A stretch of DNA of 64,000 bases from Lentilactobacillus senioris DSM 24302 = JCM 17472 (GCF_001436555.1 NZ_AYZR01000008.1:207417-271416), one strand, 5' to 3'; positions 37,767-46,741 are shown, numbered from the stretch's first letter. The notes: generated from the letters alone by a model not told the origin. Numbers and translations: made by a program.

Positions 37767-38511
37767 GGTAGTATCCAAATATTTATTCCAGAAACATATT
37801 AAATTATTAGCCGTTGCATACTTATATGCTCTTATCATTTTAGTAGTGATGCCGATATTTTTTGCTATTATTAGCGGTACTTTTGGGACGTTTTCTATTA
37901 GTAACACCATCGAAAATAGTAATGTTGGATTCATTACAACATTGATATTAGGTGGGATGGCATTATTATCATATGAGGATTATAAATTTCTAATTCAAAA
38001 CGGAATTTCTCGCAATACTTATTTTAAGAATCAAATTAGTTCGTACGGTGCTATTATTTTGATTGGGGCTGTGATTGATGAGCTTTATTATCTAGCTATG
38101 CATTTCTTTTTAAACGGTACTAATTTTTATCAGGGATGTTATAGTGATTTTATTTCTAATGGATTTTTAAATGAGATAGTGGGATTTTGCTACCATCTTC
38201 TATGGCTGGTTGCAGTAGTTACTTCTGCTTTGGCAGTAGGCTCATTTTTATCATTATTCTCTAAAAGAGTTCAACGGCTAATTATTATTTGTGGTTTTGT
38301 AGCGATGATAGTATTAATGGGTATTGTTAGTTCTTCTATAAGTACAATTGCTGTTACCTGGATAGATGATTTTATTAAATTTATTTTAGGCTACCAGGGG
38401 CAAAGAACTGTTACTCCTGTATATTCCATGCTGTTTTTCTTTATTTGGTCAGTGATAATGATTGGGTTTAGTCACATCTTTTATAATCGCAAACAAATCA
38501 AACGAGTTTAA
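37756..38511 (+). CDS. ABC-2-like membrane permease (251 aa)
   Basis: Six predicted transmembrane helices (about 15-38, 58-75, 92-112, 135-165, 172-195 and 225-245) and no other domain. The pairing with the preceding ATPase and the small GntR regulator indicates the membrane part of the exporter. Family-level homology is weak by eye. The GGAGG ribosome site lies within the end of the ATPase gene. A terminator closes the operon. Confidence 0.82.
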   Translation: MKNKVVSKYLFQKHIKLLAVAYLYALIILVVMPIFFAIISGTFGTFSISNTIENSNVGFITTLILGGMALLSYEDYKFLIQNGISRNTYFKNQISSYGAIILIGAVIDELYYLAMHFFLNGTNFYQGCYSDFISNGFLNEIVGFCYHLLWLVAVVTSALAVGSFLSLFSKRVQRLIIICGFVAMIVLMGIVSSSISTIAVTWIDDFIKFILGYQGQRTVTPVYSMLFFFIWSVIMIGFSHIFYNRKQIKRV

Positions 38512-38516
38512 ATAAA

Positions 38517-38556
38517 AAACGGGATTCAATACTCAAAAGTATTGAATCCCGTTTTA
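38517..38556. terminator. Bidirectional terminator
   Basis: AAACGGGATTCAATACT pairs perfectly with AGTATTGAATCCCGTTT across CAAA, with A and T runs on either side; shared by the permease gene and the convergent DUF975 gene. Confidence 0.95.
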
Positions 38557-38566
38557 ATTTGATTAA

Positions 38567-39274
38567 TTAACTAGCTAGCTGAATATTAGCATCAGCAATT
38601 AGATGCCGATAGAAGTTAGAATACGTAGCCGAAGCATAAGGAATGACCCAAATCAATCCAATTCCTAATGTTAGAAATCCTAAAAGATACCAACCAATAA
38701 AACTAATTTGTAAGACGAAGTAATCCCACTTGTGACCGTTCATTAGTCGACGACTTTCGGTAATGCAGTCTAAGTAACTAACGTTTTGATCACCAGCATC
38801 TACATGGCTTTTGTAAACTAAAAAGGCTTGGGAATAAGAATATCCTTTAATAATACCGGGAATAACCAATAATAAAGACCAAAAGAATATAAAGATGGTT
38901 TTTAAAACAAAGATAGCTAATGTAGATGTAAAGTATTTTTTGGTGAACACCATAAAGCTAGTTTTAGCTGGACTAGATGGTTGCTGGTTGGAATTTAACC
39001 AATCTAGGTAACCATATGATGCTGCTACAGCTACAAATGTGGATAAGGTAGATAATAGAAAAATAATGACTTGATACTTACCACTAAAATTAGTAACAAC
39101 GTTGTTGCCATTATCCAATTGTACTTGGCTTTGATAGTAACTCTGAACCATAGTACTTAAAACATCAAAAATGTAAATTCCTAAGGCCATTAAAATAGCA
39201 ACACCCCATTTGTGAGAAAATAGGCGTTTGACCTCTTGCTTTAATTGCCCACGGACAATATCTTCTGTATTCAT
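38567..39274 (-). CDS. DUF975 integral membrane protein (235 aa)
   Basis: Conserved Firmicutes membrane protein without known function. About five transmembrane segments (about 25-45, 68-92, 112-140, 186-212 and neighbours), with the family motif GYSYSQAFLVYK after the third helix and a final SATYSNFYRHL. No signal peptide. It is monocistronic and diverges from ddl, with about 140 bases between them. GAGGA precedes the ATG. Confidence 0.85.
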   Translation of the reverse strand: MNTEDIVRGQLKQEVKRLFSHKWGVAILMALGIYIFDVLSTMVQSYYQSQVQLDNGNNVVTNFSGKYQVIIFLLSTLSTFVAVAASYGYLDWLNSNQQPSSPAKTSFMVFTKKYFTSTLAIFVLKTIFIFFWSLLLVIPGIIKGYSYSQAFLVYKSHVDAGDQNVSYLDCITESRRLMNGHKWDYFVLQISFIGWYLLGFLTLGIGLIWVIPYASATYSNFYRHLIADANIQLAS

Positions 39275-39338
39275 AAACGATCCTCCTCAACGATTAATTT
39301 TACCATAGTTAAGAAATTATGATAAATAGTGTTTGTTT

Positions 39339-39368
39339 TTGACGCTTAGACGGTCATTAAGGTAAAAT
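39339..39368 (+). promoter_or_regulatory. Candidate promoter of ddl
   Basis: TTGACG (39339-39344), an 18-base spacer and TAAAAT (39363-39368). A second possible -10, TATACT, lies about 10 bases further. Confidence 0.5.
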
Positions 39369-39417
39369 TCATGTTATACTTAAGATTCTGAAATATATAC
39401 GAATAGGATGAGCAATC

Positions 39418-40542
39418 ATGGAAAATAAAGAAAAGTTACGAGTAGCACTCTTATTTGGAGGTAACTCCTCTGAACACGACGTTTCAAAGCGTTCTGCACA
39501 CAATATTTACGATGCAATGGACAAAGATAAATACGATGTTGCTTTGTTCTTAATGACCAAAAATGGAATCTTTTTGTCTGAAGAAGCTTCTAAGCGAGTT
39601 TTTGATGGCGAACCAGAAGATCAAGTAGTGGCAGAAGAACTTCCTAAATTAGATATGAGTAATCCATTGGCTCCAATCATTAACTTGGGTAATACGGAAA
39701 ATATTGATGTCTTTTTCCCAATTATTCACGGTAATCTAGGAGAAGATGGAACTATTCAAGGCCTACTAAGATTACTTAACAAACCTTATGTAGGAAGCGA
39801 AGTTTTAGGATCTGCAATGTCATTTGATAAGGATATTACTAAAAAAATCCTTAACTTAGCAGGTGTTAGAAACACAGATTATGTTTTATTAACTCCCCAA
39901 ACTGCAGAACGTTATACTTATCAAGAATTAGCTGATAAATTAACTCCAACACTATTTGTTAAACCAGCTAACCAAGGTTCCTCTGTTGGGATCCACATGG
40001 TTACCTCAGAAGCAGAATACACTTCAGCATTAGAAGATGCATTTAGATATGATGATAAAGTCTTGGTTGAAGAAGCCATTCAAGGACCTGAAGAATTAGA
40101 AATTTCTATTCTGGGAAATTATCATCCAATTGCTTCAGTAGTTGGCGCAATTAAAGTTCCATCAGAAGACGAATTCTATACTTACGATAATAAATTCGTG
40201 GATGCTAGCCAAGTGATTTTTGATATCCCAGTTGACATCCCAGTTGAATTATCTCAAGAAATTACTGAAATGGGCTTAAATGCATTTAAGGCATTGGGCT
40301 TACGTGGCCTTGCTCGTATTGATTTCTTAGTTTCTGAAGATGGCGTTCCTTACTTAGGTGAAGTTAACACCTTGCCTGGTTTTACTAACATTAGTTTGTA
40401 CCCTCAAATGTGGGAAAAATCCGGTATCTCATACGTTGAATTAATCGACCGCCTAATTCGGTTGGCTGAAGATGAATATGATCACCAAGCTAAAATCCTT
40501 CATGACTTTAAGGCTTTGGATCCTAAAGATCAAGATATTTAA
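39418..40542 (+). CDS. ddl: D-alanine:D-alanine/D-lactate ligase, Phe-type (374 aa)
   Basis: Makes the terminal dipeptide or depsipeptide of the peptidoglycan stem. ATP-grasp fold, with FGGNSSEHDVS near the N-terminus, KPANQGSSVGI, and the C-terminal GEVNTLPGFT. In the omega-loop segment YTYDNKFVDAS the residue after Lys is F260. This is the position of Y216 in E. coli DdlB and F261 in the Leuconostoc mesenteroides enzyme. Phe here is the established marker of D-Ala-D-Lac ligases in intrinsically vancomycin-resistant lactobacilli, leuconostocs and pediococci. It is monocistronic with its own terminator. Confidence 0.96.
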   Translation: MENKEKLRVALLFGGNSSEHDVSKRSAHNIYDAMDKDKYDVALFLMTKNGIFLSEEASKRVFDGEPEDQVVAEELPKLDMSNPLAPIINLGNTENIDVFFPIIHGNLGEDGTIQGLLRLLNKPYVGSEVLGSAMSFDKDITKKILNLAGVRNTDYVLLTPQTAERYTYQELADKLTPTLFVKPANQGSSVGIHMVTSEAEYTSALEDAFRYDDKVLVEEAIQGPEELEISILGNYHPIASVVGAIKVPSEDEFYTYDNKFVDASQVIFDIPVDIPVELSQEITEMGLNAFKALGLRGLARIDFLVSEDGVPYLGEVNTLPGFTNISLYPQMWEKSGISYVELIDRLIRLAEDEYDHQAKILHDFKALDPKDQDI

Positions 40543-40555
40543 ATATGTTAAAATT

Positions 40556-40583
40556 GAGACGATACTAATCGTCTCTTTTTTTT
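40556..40583 (+). terminator. Terminator of ddl
   Basis: GAGACGAT pairs with ATCGTCTC across ACTA, followed by eight Ts; the next gene's ribosome site begins immediately after. Confidence 0.92.
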
Positions 40584-40594
40584 GGAGGAAAATC

Positions 40595-42016
40595 GTGCAG
40601 ACTAAAGTCAGTTTAAATGGTACTGAATTAATGTTAATAGTTCTTATTTCAGTAGTAGGACAATGGAGCACCGGTCAAGATACTACGTGGAGTTTTTTGG
40701 TGCCAGTATGTTTTTTAATTATTATTATGGGATTAGTTTTTATTGGCAGACAAATCTTAAGTAATCAAGGTAAACCTCAATCTATAATAATTGGATTAGG
40801 AATTTTAGGGCTGGCCCCGTTGAATTTCATGGGGCTACTGGCAGAGGTGATGACCTACATCCCAGTTAGTGGGGCGTTCATTTTATTTTTAAATAACCAT
40901 TTTAAACTAGTCATTACTTCAGGAATTGGATTTACCATTATGGTGTGGGCACTCTTAGCCGTTATGTTGGCCCGTTTTTGGCATACGAGCGTTAAGCTAC
41001 AACTTGTGCAAATATTAAAAAACTTAGGCTGGTATGTTTGTTGGCTAGCGGGATTAACCTTGATTTTAATATTAGTTGCTAATGTTTTTAAAATACAGTG
41101 GATGCTTGTAATTTTAAATGCAGGATTGATCTTAGGATTATCTATTGGCCAACTTCGCTTTTTAGTTCATGTTTGGGCCGGTAATTTGCCTGTCCAAATC
41201 AAGAATCAGTTAGTAATTAATATTATTATTTGTATTTTAGTAATTACCCTAGGAGTTAGCATAACCAATGTGATGTTCACTACTGCTCCTCAGCAAATAA
41301 TTGCGCATCGAGGAGTTTATCGCAATGACCAAATCCCTAATTCTATTGCTGCTTTAACACAAACAAGTCACCAAAAATTTAACTTTGTTGAAATGGATGT
41401 CAGAGAAACAAAGGATCATTATTTTGTTTGTCAGCATGATGATGAATTAGACTGGGGAAAAAATCAAAGGAAACGAATAGAAGATTTAACCCTGAAACAA
41501 ATTAAAAAACATGACCGAGTAGAATTATTTGATGACTATATAGCTAGAGCTAATCAAAAGCAGCAAAGATTATTGGTGGAAATTAAGCCTGGAGGAAATA
41601 ATGCAAAATCTGCAGGTACTGATTTTGTTAGTCAATTTAAGAGTTCGATGGAACAAAATCATGGTTTGGTCCATTCCATGGAACTAGATTATTTACAACA
41701 AATTAAACGGGAGACTAACAAGATTCCGGTGGGGATAGTGGTTACCATTAACACGGGAGACTTAATGACTAAGGCGGTTGATTTTTATTCTGTACAAGCA
41801 TTTACCTTAAACCCAGCATTTTTTCAGCAAGCAAACCAGCTTAAACGACCAGTTTACGTTTGGACGGTACGGCGGCCGCTTCAAGCACAAATTTTGGCAA
41901 CTTTACCAATAACGGGACAAATTACAGATATTGGCTCTGTAGTTCGCCACATAGAAAAGTCTGCACCATCAAATAAAAGTATGTTTTTAGTGGCAACTGC
42001 GTGGAATTATTTGTAA
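40595..42016 (+). CDS. Membrane-anchored glycerophosphodiester phosphodiesterase (473 aa)
   Basis: The N-terminal half (about 1-230) has six to seven hydrophobic helices of the GDPD membrane-domain type; the C-terminal half is the catalytic GDPD barrel, with AHRG (metal and catalytic His) and the acidic FVEMDVRETKDHYFVCQHD. It probably hydrolyses glycerophosphodiesters outside the cell, for example lipoteichoic-acid glycerophosphate. The start is GTG at 40595, six bases after GGAGG; the upstream in-frame region lies in ddl and its terminator. The neighbouring tag gene is 33 bases downstream. Confidence 0.9.
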   Translation: MQTKVSLNGTELMLIVLISVVGQWSTGQDTTWSFLVPVCFLIIIMGLVFIGRQILSNQGKPQSIIIGLGILGLAPLNFMGLLAEVMTYIPVSGAFILFLNNHFKLVITSGIGFTIMVWALLAVMLARFWHTSVKLQLVQILKNLGWYVCWLAGLTLILILVANVFKIQWMLVILNAGLILGLSIGQLRFLVHVWAGNLPVQIKNQLVINIIICILVITLGVSITNVMFTTAPQQIIAHRGVYRNDQIPNSIAALTQTSHQKFNFVEMDVRETKDHYFVCQHDDELDWGKNQRKRIEDLTLKQIKKHDRVELFDDYIARANQKQQRLLVEIKPGGNNAKSAGTDFVSQFKSSMEQNHGLVHSMELDYLQQIKRETNKIPVGIVVTINTGDLMTKAVDFYSVQAFTLNPAFFQQANQLKRPVYVWTVRRPLQAQILATLPITGQITDIGSVVRHIEKSAPSNKSMFLVATAWNYL

Positions 42017-42049
42017 TTTTCCGTATTTAACTAGTAGAGGTGATTTATT

Positions 42050-42589
42050 ATGAATAGATGTGATTGGGCGACTAAGAGTCCAGCATTACTTTATTATCAT
42101 GATTCGCAGTGGGGAAAACCGGTTACTGATCCCCAAGACCTGTTTGCGGCACTATGTTTGGAAATTTTTCAAGCAGGACTGTCTTGGGACACAGTCTTAA
42201 AATATAGATTGGGATTAGAGACGGCGTTACTAAATTTTGATTATCAGCAATTGGCTCAATGTAATGAAGTTAACGTTGATGAATGGATGCATGATGATCG
42301 AGTTATTCGTAACCGAACTAAGTTAGAGGCGGTAATTCATAACGCCAAAATAGTTGCTAACCTAGAAAAGTCATTAACTGACTTGGTCTGGCAACCAGTA
42401 AACTATACTCCGATAGACCACCATCTAAATAAATCAGTGGCGGAGTTAGACTATACAGAATTTGTTAAACCCTTTGTAAGCAACTTTAAGCAACTAGGAT
42501 TTATTCGAGTAGGAGATAAAACCATGTATAGTTTTTTGCAGGCGGTAGGGGTGGTTAATGATCATATAGAATCCTGTTCTTTTAGGTAA
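42050..42589 (+). CDS. tag: DNA-3-methyladenine glycosylase I (179 aa)
   Basis: Removes 3-methyladenine from alkylated DNA. Zinc ligands C4, H17 (YHDSQWG), H172 and C176 (VNDHIESC) and the base-recognition E38 (LCLEIFQAGLSW) match E. coli Tag. The helix-hairpin-helix region lies in the middle. Length is normal; the ATG has AGAGGTG upstream. It may share a transcript with the GDPD gene. Confidence 0.95.
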   Translation: MNRCDWATKSPALLYYHDSQWGKPVTDPQDLFAALCLEIFQAGLSWDTVLKYRLGLETALLNFDYQQLAQCNEVNVDEWMHDDRVIRNRTKLEAVIHNAKIVANLEKSLTDLVWQPVNYTPIDHHLNKSVAELDYTEFVKPFVSNFKQLGFIRVGDKTMYSFLQAVGVVNDHIESCSFR

Positions 42590-42716
42590 GTAATATTAAT
42601 TAAATCTACATGTTGACTATGATTTTTAGTTATATTAAGATAAAGACGGATGTTATGAAATCGGTTTCTATAATTGCTATTTGGGGGAAATATAAGCAAA
42701 TAGGAGTTTACCGTCA

Positions 42717-43610
42717 ATGAAAGTTAATGGTTCAACAATTAGAAATAAAAGGCTTAAGTTAGGATTATCTCAACGGGAGTTAGCTATTGATATTTGTACC
42801 CAAGCAACTATTAGCTTGATTGAAAATCGTTGTGAGTGCAAAAATAATGATATTTTAAATAAAATTTGTAATCGAATAGGCTTATCGCCCGAAGAAGTTA
42901 CCAATAAATATAATTATGGTGATCGCGCATTGGAAATAGTGGAAACCCGATTGTTTAACTGTCAATTTGAAATGGCAGACAAGCAGTGGAGACAAATCAA
43001 AGAGCAGCGACTTGATACCAGTAAAAATATTGATCGTTATAATTTATTTCAAGCCATTATTAGATTAGTCAGATTACAAGATGCTGATGAAGCCTTGTTT
43101 ATTTTAAATGAAATAATTAGACGAAATAACTTTTCTAAAAACGACCATTATATTGCTTGGTGTTTTATTGGAATTGGGCGTTCTTACTTGCAAAAAGGGC
43201 ATTTAGAACGTGCTAATAATTTTTATCGAATTGCTTTAACTAAGATTAATGAGACGGCGTTACAGAAGCCAATGAATTTAAAACGGGTGATAGATATATA
43301 TAATGCCATAATTAGGTCTGCCATCTTATCTCGAAATTATGAATTGGCTGCTAAAGCATCTCAGTTGGCAGTGAAATTATTGGGTAAAAATCAAAGCTTG
43401 TATCGGTTAGCACAATTATTGGAATATAATTGTCAGGCTCATTTCTTGCTTAATCACCGTAAACGGGCAAGTAAAATGGCGTTATTAGCTTATTGGACAA
43501 GACAATTTAATGATTCTGCTGCTAATATTAATGAACAGGTTCCTAAGGTATATGTTCCAACGGTCGATGAATTAATTACAGATATTATGGATCACCAGTT
43601 AAGCGAATAG
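42717..43610 (+). CDS. HTH-TPR transcriptional regulator, Rgg/PlcR-like (297 aa)
   Basis: The N-terminal Xre-type helix-turn-helix (about 5-60: LRLGLSQRELA-type helix, TQATISLIENR) is followed by a helical repeat region (about 70-285) with TPR-like pairs such as YIAWCFIGIGRSYLQKGHLE. The architecture matches RRNPP and Rgg regulators that bind short exported peptides, but no small peptide ORF is seen on either side (42590-42716, 43611-43687), so it is an orphan in this window. A TATAAT (around 42670) lies upstream with a poor -35. The convergent Usp gene shares the downstream terminator. Confidence 0.82.
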   Translation: MKVNGSTIRNKRLKLGLSQRELAIDICTQATISLIENRCECKNNDILNKICNRIGLSPEEVTNKYNYGDRALEIVETRLFNCQFEMADKQWRQIKEQRLDTSKNIDRYNLFQAIIRLVRLQDADEALFILNEIIRRNNFSKNDHYIAWCFIGIGRSYLQKGHLERANNFYRIALTKINETALQKPMNLKRVIDIYNAIIRSAILSRNYELAAKASQLAVKLLGKNQSLYRLAQLLEYNCQAHFLLNHRKRASKMALLAYWTRQFNDSAANINEQVPKVYVPTVDELITDIMDHQLSE

Positions 43611-43627
43611 AATAGTATTGGCACTCA

Positions 43628-43663
43628 AAAAGCCACTAACAATTAATTTTGTTAGTGGCTTTT
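43628..43663. terminator. Bidirectional terminator
   Basis: AAAAGCCACTAAC (43628-43640) pairs with GTTAGTGGCTTTT (43651-43663); T-runs on both strands serve the HTH-TPR and Usp genes. Confidence 0.9.
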
Positions 43664-43687
43664 GTTTTAACTAAGTTAAGTTGTTAA

Positions 43688-44161
43688 CTAATTTTCAGGC
43701 TTTTTGGCTGGTTGGTTATCCAAATCAGTTCTGACTACTAAAACATCACAGAGAGCAGTTCTAGTTACAAACTCAGTGACTGAACCGATTAAGAGACGTT
43801 CAACCGCATTTAAACCAGTAGCACCGATCATAATGAGGTCAATGTGTAAGTTACGTGGCAGATCTTTAGCGATTACGGATTTAGGAGCTCCGTATTCGAT
43901 TGAATAATCAATATCCTTTAATCCCGCTTGATGGGCTTCTTGAACATACTTTTCAAGAGTTTCCTTAGCAGTATCCGTCACCTGTTCGACCATGGAAGTA
44001 TCAAAACTAGAAATATTTTGAAATGCTCTCGTATCGACAACGTGAACTAAGTGAATAGTTGCTTGATTTCGAATCGCAACTGCAACGGCTTTTTTGAACG
44101 CTAATTCAGCTTCATAAGAACCATCAACAGGAACTAAAATCTGTTTATATTGTTGTAACAT
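43688..44161 (-). CDS. Universal stress protein, UspA family (157 aa)
   Basis: Single Usp domain. KQILVPVDGS at the N-terminus and the ATP-binding pattern GATGLNAVERLLIGSVTEFV near the end mark it as an ATP-binding member, which usually dimerise and act in stress survival. The start is the ATG at 44161, eight bases after AGGGG; a GTG at 44170 would overlap that site. Monocistronic. Confidence 0.92.
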   Translation of the reverse strand: MLQQYKQILVPVDGSYEAELAFKKAVAVAIRNQATIHLVHVVDTRAFQNISSFDTSMVEQVTDTAKETLEKYVQEAHQAGLKDIDYSIEYGAPKSVIAKDLPRNLHIDLIMIGATGLNAVERLLIGSVTEFVTRTALCDVLVVRTDLDNQPAKKPEN

Positions 44162-44233
44162 AGCACTCACCCCTATAGTTTTGTTACTTTTATTGTACGT
44201 TATTTTAGGGAAAATACAAAATATTAAAATCGA

Positions 44234-44521
44234 TTATTTGATTTTTAAATGGTTAAATAGGATAAATTGAATGGTTGTAGCTACTACAGTAGCGATTAAT
44301 AAAACAATGATAATAAAAATAGAGTTTTGCAAAAATAAGGAAACGACCCCTAATAAAGCAATAAATAATAATGAAATTCCGCCCCAATTAGCTACGTTAT
44401 GCACAACGGAATCGGTAGTGGGATCGAGTGATAAAAAAGTTTTATTACGGTGACTAACTAGGTAGCCACCCAAAAAGGCAGTGATAAAAACGACAATAAG
44501 AACTAAAAGATTGATTAACAT
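44234..44521 (-). CDS. Small membrane protein of unknown function (95 aa)
   Basis: Three hydrophobic helices at about 2-22, 45-64 and 67-89 are joined by a basic loop (SHRNKT) and a polar stretch (LDPTTDSVVHNVAN). No motif or family is recognised. The GGAGG ribosome site is eight bases before the ATG, and it follows rarA by 13 bases on the same strand, so it is likely in the rarA transcript. Confidence 0.75.
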   Translation of the reverse strand: MLINLLVLIVVFITAFLGGYLVSHRNKTFLSLDPTTDSVVHNVANWGGISLLFIALLGVVSLFLQNSIFIIIVLLIATVVATTIQFILFNHLKIK

Positions 44522-44534
44522 GAAATTCCTCCAA

Positions 44535-45815
44535 TTAAACGGGTTTTCCCTGAGCTTTTCTTAGCTTGTAGTACTGATTGTTTAATGCTGTTTCGTACTT
44601 GCCGTTAGCCTTAGGTTGATAATATTGATCAAACTTGATTTTATCAGGTAAATATTGTTGTTTTACCCAGTCATTAGGAAAGTCGTGAGGATATTTATAA
44701 TCAATACCGTGACCTAGTTTAGCTGCTCCTTTATAATGAGCGTCTTTTAAGTAGGCTGGAATCTGACCATAGTTACCGCTTTGTAGTGCTGTTGTTGCAG
44801 CATCAATGGCTGAAATACCCGAATTAGACTTAGGACTTAAACATAATTCAATGATGGCATCAGCTAACGGGATACGAGCTTCTGGCAACCCTAGTTGTTT
44901 AGCAGCGGAAACTGCCGCAACAGTGTGTTCACAAGCGTTTGGATTAGCCAAACCAACATCTTCATAGGCAATTACTAGTAATCGCCTCATTAACGAGATT
45001 AAATCACCAGCTTCGATTAACCGAGCAGCATAATGTAAAGCTGCATCTGTATCAGAGCCTCTAATAGATTTTTGCAGAGCAGAAATAACATCGTAATGAG
45101 CGTCTCCATCGCGATCTGCGTTAATGGCTTTTCGTTGGAGACATTCTTCCACGGTCTGTAGGTCAATATTAATAATTTCGTCATTGTCAGGAGAAGTAGA
45201 TTTTACGGCTAATTCTAAAGCATTTAATGATGAACGTAAGTCACCATTAGTAGCGGTACTTAAAAAATGTAGTGCTGAGTCGGATAAATTTACTTGGTAG
45301 CTACCTAAACCATTTTTTACATCTTTTAATGCTCGTTGGATAGCAGACTGGATGTCTTCGGGAGTGAGGGGATACACTTCAAAAATTTGAGTTCGACTTC
45401 TAATGGCGGGATTAATACTAATGTAAGGATTTTCAGTGGTTGCACCAATTAGAATAATTGAACCATTTTCTAATAATGGCAGTAAAAAATCCTGTTTCAC
45501 TTTATCAAGTCGGTGAATTTCATCTAGTAATAAAACCACCGTTCCACTCATCTTAGCTTCTTCAGCAACTATTTGAAGTTCTTTTTTACCATCAGTAGCG
45601 GCATTTAATTTGCGAAAAGCATATTTAGAAGATCCGGCAATTGCGCTAGCAATACTGGTCTTACCAGTTCCTGGAGGCCCATACAAAATCATCGAGGAAA
45701 GCAGTTTAGCTTTTACCATCCGGTCAATAATTTTACCGGGGCCTACTAGATGTTGCTGGCCAACAACTTCGCCGATTTGAGTGGGGCGCATTCTATAAGC
45801 CAATGGCTGTTGCAT
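44535..45815 (-). CDS. rarA: Replication-associated recombination protein A, AAA+ ATPase (426 aa)
   Basis: MgsA/RarA/WRNIP1 family ATPase acting at stalled replication forks. Walker A is YGPPGTGKTS (about 45-54), Walker B is VVLLLDEIHR, sensor 1 lies in GATTENP and the sensor 2 region follows SLNALELA. A C-terminal helical tetramerisation domain (about 250-420) includes YKYPHDFPNDWV. AAGGAGG precedes the ATG. Length is normal. Confidence 0.95.
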   Translation of the reverse strand: MQQPLAYRMRPTQIGEVVGQQHLVGPGKIIDRMVKAKLLSSMILYGPPGTGKTSIASAIAGSSKYAFRKLNAATDGKKELQIVAEEAKMSGTVVLLLDEIHRLDKVKQDFLLPLLENGSIILIGATTENPYISINPAIRSRTQIFEVYPLTPEDIQSAIQRALKDVKNGLGSYQVNLSDSALHFLSTATNGDLRSSLNALELAVKSTSPDNDEIINIDLQTVEECLQRKAINADRDGDAHYDVISALQKSIRGSDTDAALHYAARLIEAGDLISLMRRLLVIAYEDVGLANPNACEHTVAAVSAAKQLGLPEARIPLADAIIELCLSPKSNSGISAIDAATTALQSGNYGQIPAYLKDAHYKGAAKLGHGIDYKYPHDFPNDWVKQQYLPDKIKFDQYYQPKANGKYETALNNQYYKLRKAQGKPV

Positions 45816-45875
45816 GATGAAAACCCTCCTTAATTACTAAGTCAGTGCAGAGCAGTATTATACCATTTTTTTACC

Positions 45876-45911
45876 AAATAAAAAAAGTGCTTTGCCGTAG
45901 CAAAACACTTT
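45876..45911 (-). terminator. Terminator of rpsD
   Basis: On the minus strand AAAGTGTTTTGC pairs with GCAAAGCACTTT across TACG and is followed by a T-rich tail. It lies 15 bases after the rpsD stop. Confidence 0.88.
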
Positions 45912-45926
45912 GGAAAGGCTAATAAA

Positions 45927-46535
45927 TTATAGCTTGTTGTAGTATTCAACGATTAATGATTCGTCGATATCTGCATCAAGTTCATCACGTTCTGGTAAAC
46001 GAACTAATGAACCTTCAAGCTTGTCAGCATCAAATGATACGTATTGAGGACGACCAACAACAGCTTCAACGGCATCCTTAATTACTTGCATATCCTTTGA
46101 CTTATCACGAACGCTGATTACTTGGCCGATTTTAACTTCGTATGAAGGAATATCAACACGTTTGCCATCAACAGTGATGTGACCATGGTTAACCAATTGA
46201 CGAGCTTGACGACGAGTAGTAGCCAAACCTAAACGGTAAACCATGTTGTCCAAACGTTGTTCCAAAAGAACCATGAAGTTAACACCGTGCTTGCCGTGAC
46301 GGATCTTACCGGCACGAACGAAAGTGTTAGCGAATTGACGTTCAGTCAAACCGTACATGAAACGTAACTTTTGCTTTTCGCGAAGTTGCATTCCGTATTC
46401 TGAAAGTTTTGAACGACGACCTTGACCATGATCACCTGGTGCATAAGGGCGACGAGCTAATTCTTTACCAGTACCTGATAAAGAAATTCCTAAACGACGT
46501 GAAACACGCCAACTTGGGCCTGTATATCTTGACAT
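45927..46535 (-). CDS. rpsD: 30S ribosomal protein S4 (202 aa)
   Basis: Primary 16S-rRNA-binding protein and known translational autoregulator in Firmicutes. Begins [16 protein letters not shown], includes the S4 RNA-binding domain ([30 protein letters not shown]), and lacks the N-terminal zinc-binding CxxC, as do C-minus S4 proteins. The ATG at 46535 is chosen by GGAGGAATC upstream and family length; the open frame extends back into the leader but there is no other start signal. It stands alone, as in Bacillus, outside the main ribosomal operons. Confidence 0.97.
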   Translation of the reverse strand: MSRYTGPSWRVSRRLGISLSGTGKELARRPYAPGDHGQGRRSKLSEYGMQLREKQKLRFMYGLTERQFANTFVRAGKIRHGKHGVNFMVLLEQRLDNMVYRLGLATTRRQARQLVNHGHITVDGKRVDIPSYEVKIGQVISVRDKSKDMQVIKDAVEAVVGRPQYVSFDADKLEGSLVRLPERDELDADIDESLIVEYYNKL

Positions 46536-46706
46536 AAATAGATTCCTCCAATATTTTGTTGGAGTAAAATAATCCATTGTAGGTTTAGTATTCGTGCATG
46601 CTGCTTTGTAACTTTCGCTCAAGCAGCCGTTGAGTTACTAATCAACCCTAGTAAGGGCACCAACATGTTGACGAGCTTACCGCCTACCGCTGCATTATTT
46701 TACACA
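46536..46706 (-). promoter_or_regulatory. Structured rpsD leader, probable S4 autoregulatory RNA
   Basis: On the minus strand the leader starts with CCATTGT-GTAAAATAAT (plus 46694-46710) and later contains ACAATGG-ATTATTTTAC (plus 46564-46580). Each half is complementary to its counterpart, but the order is A-B then A'-B', so both helices can form only as a crossed (pseudoknot-like) or a switching structure. A further stem GCTGCTT/AAGCAGC (plus 46600-46606 and 46621-46627) lies between. The second element ends about 30 bases before the ribosome site. This fits S4-leader autoregulation known from Bacillus; the exact class is inferred. Confidence 0.7.
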
Positions 46707-46712
46707 ATGGAC

Positions 46713-46741
46713 ATTCTATAGGTTTTCTGCAGAGTTGTCAA
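46713..46741 (-). promoter_or_regulatory. Promoter of rpsD
   Basis: On the minus strand TTGACA (plus 46736-46741), a 17-base spacer and TAGAAT (plus 46713-46718). It sits within the last codons of msrC, and transcription would begin almost exactly at the leader's first complementary element. Confidence 0.75.
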
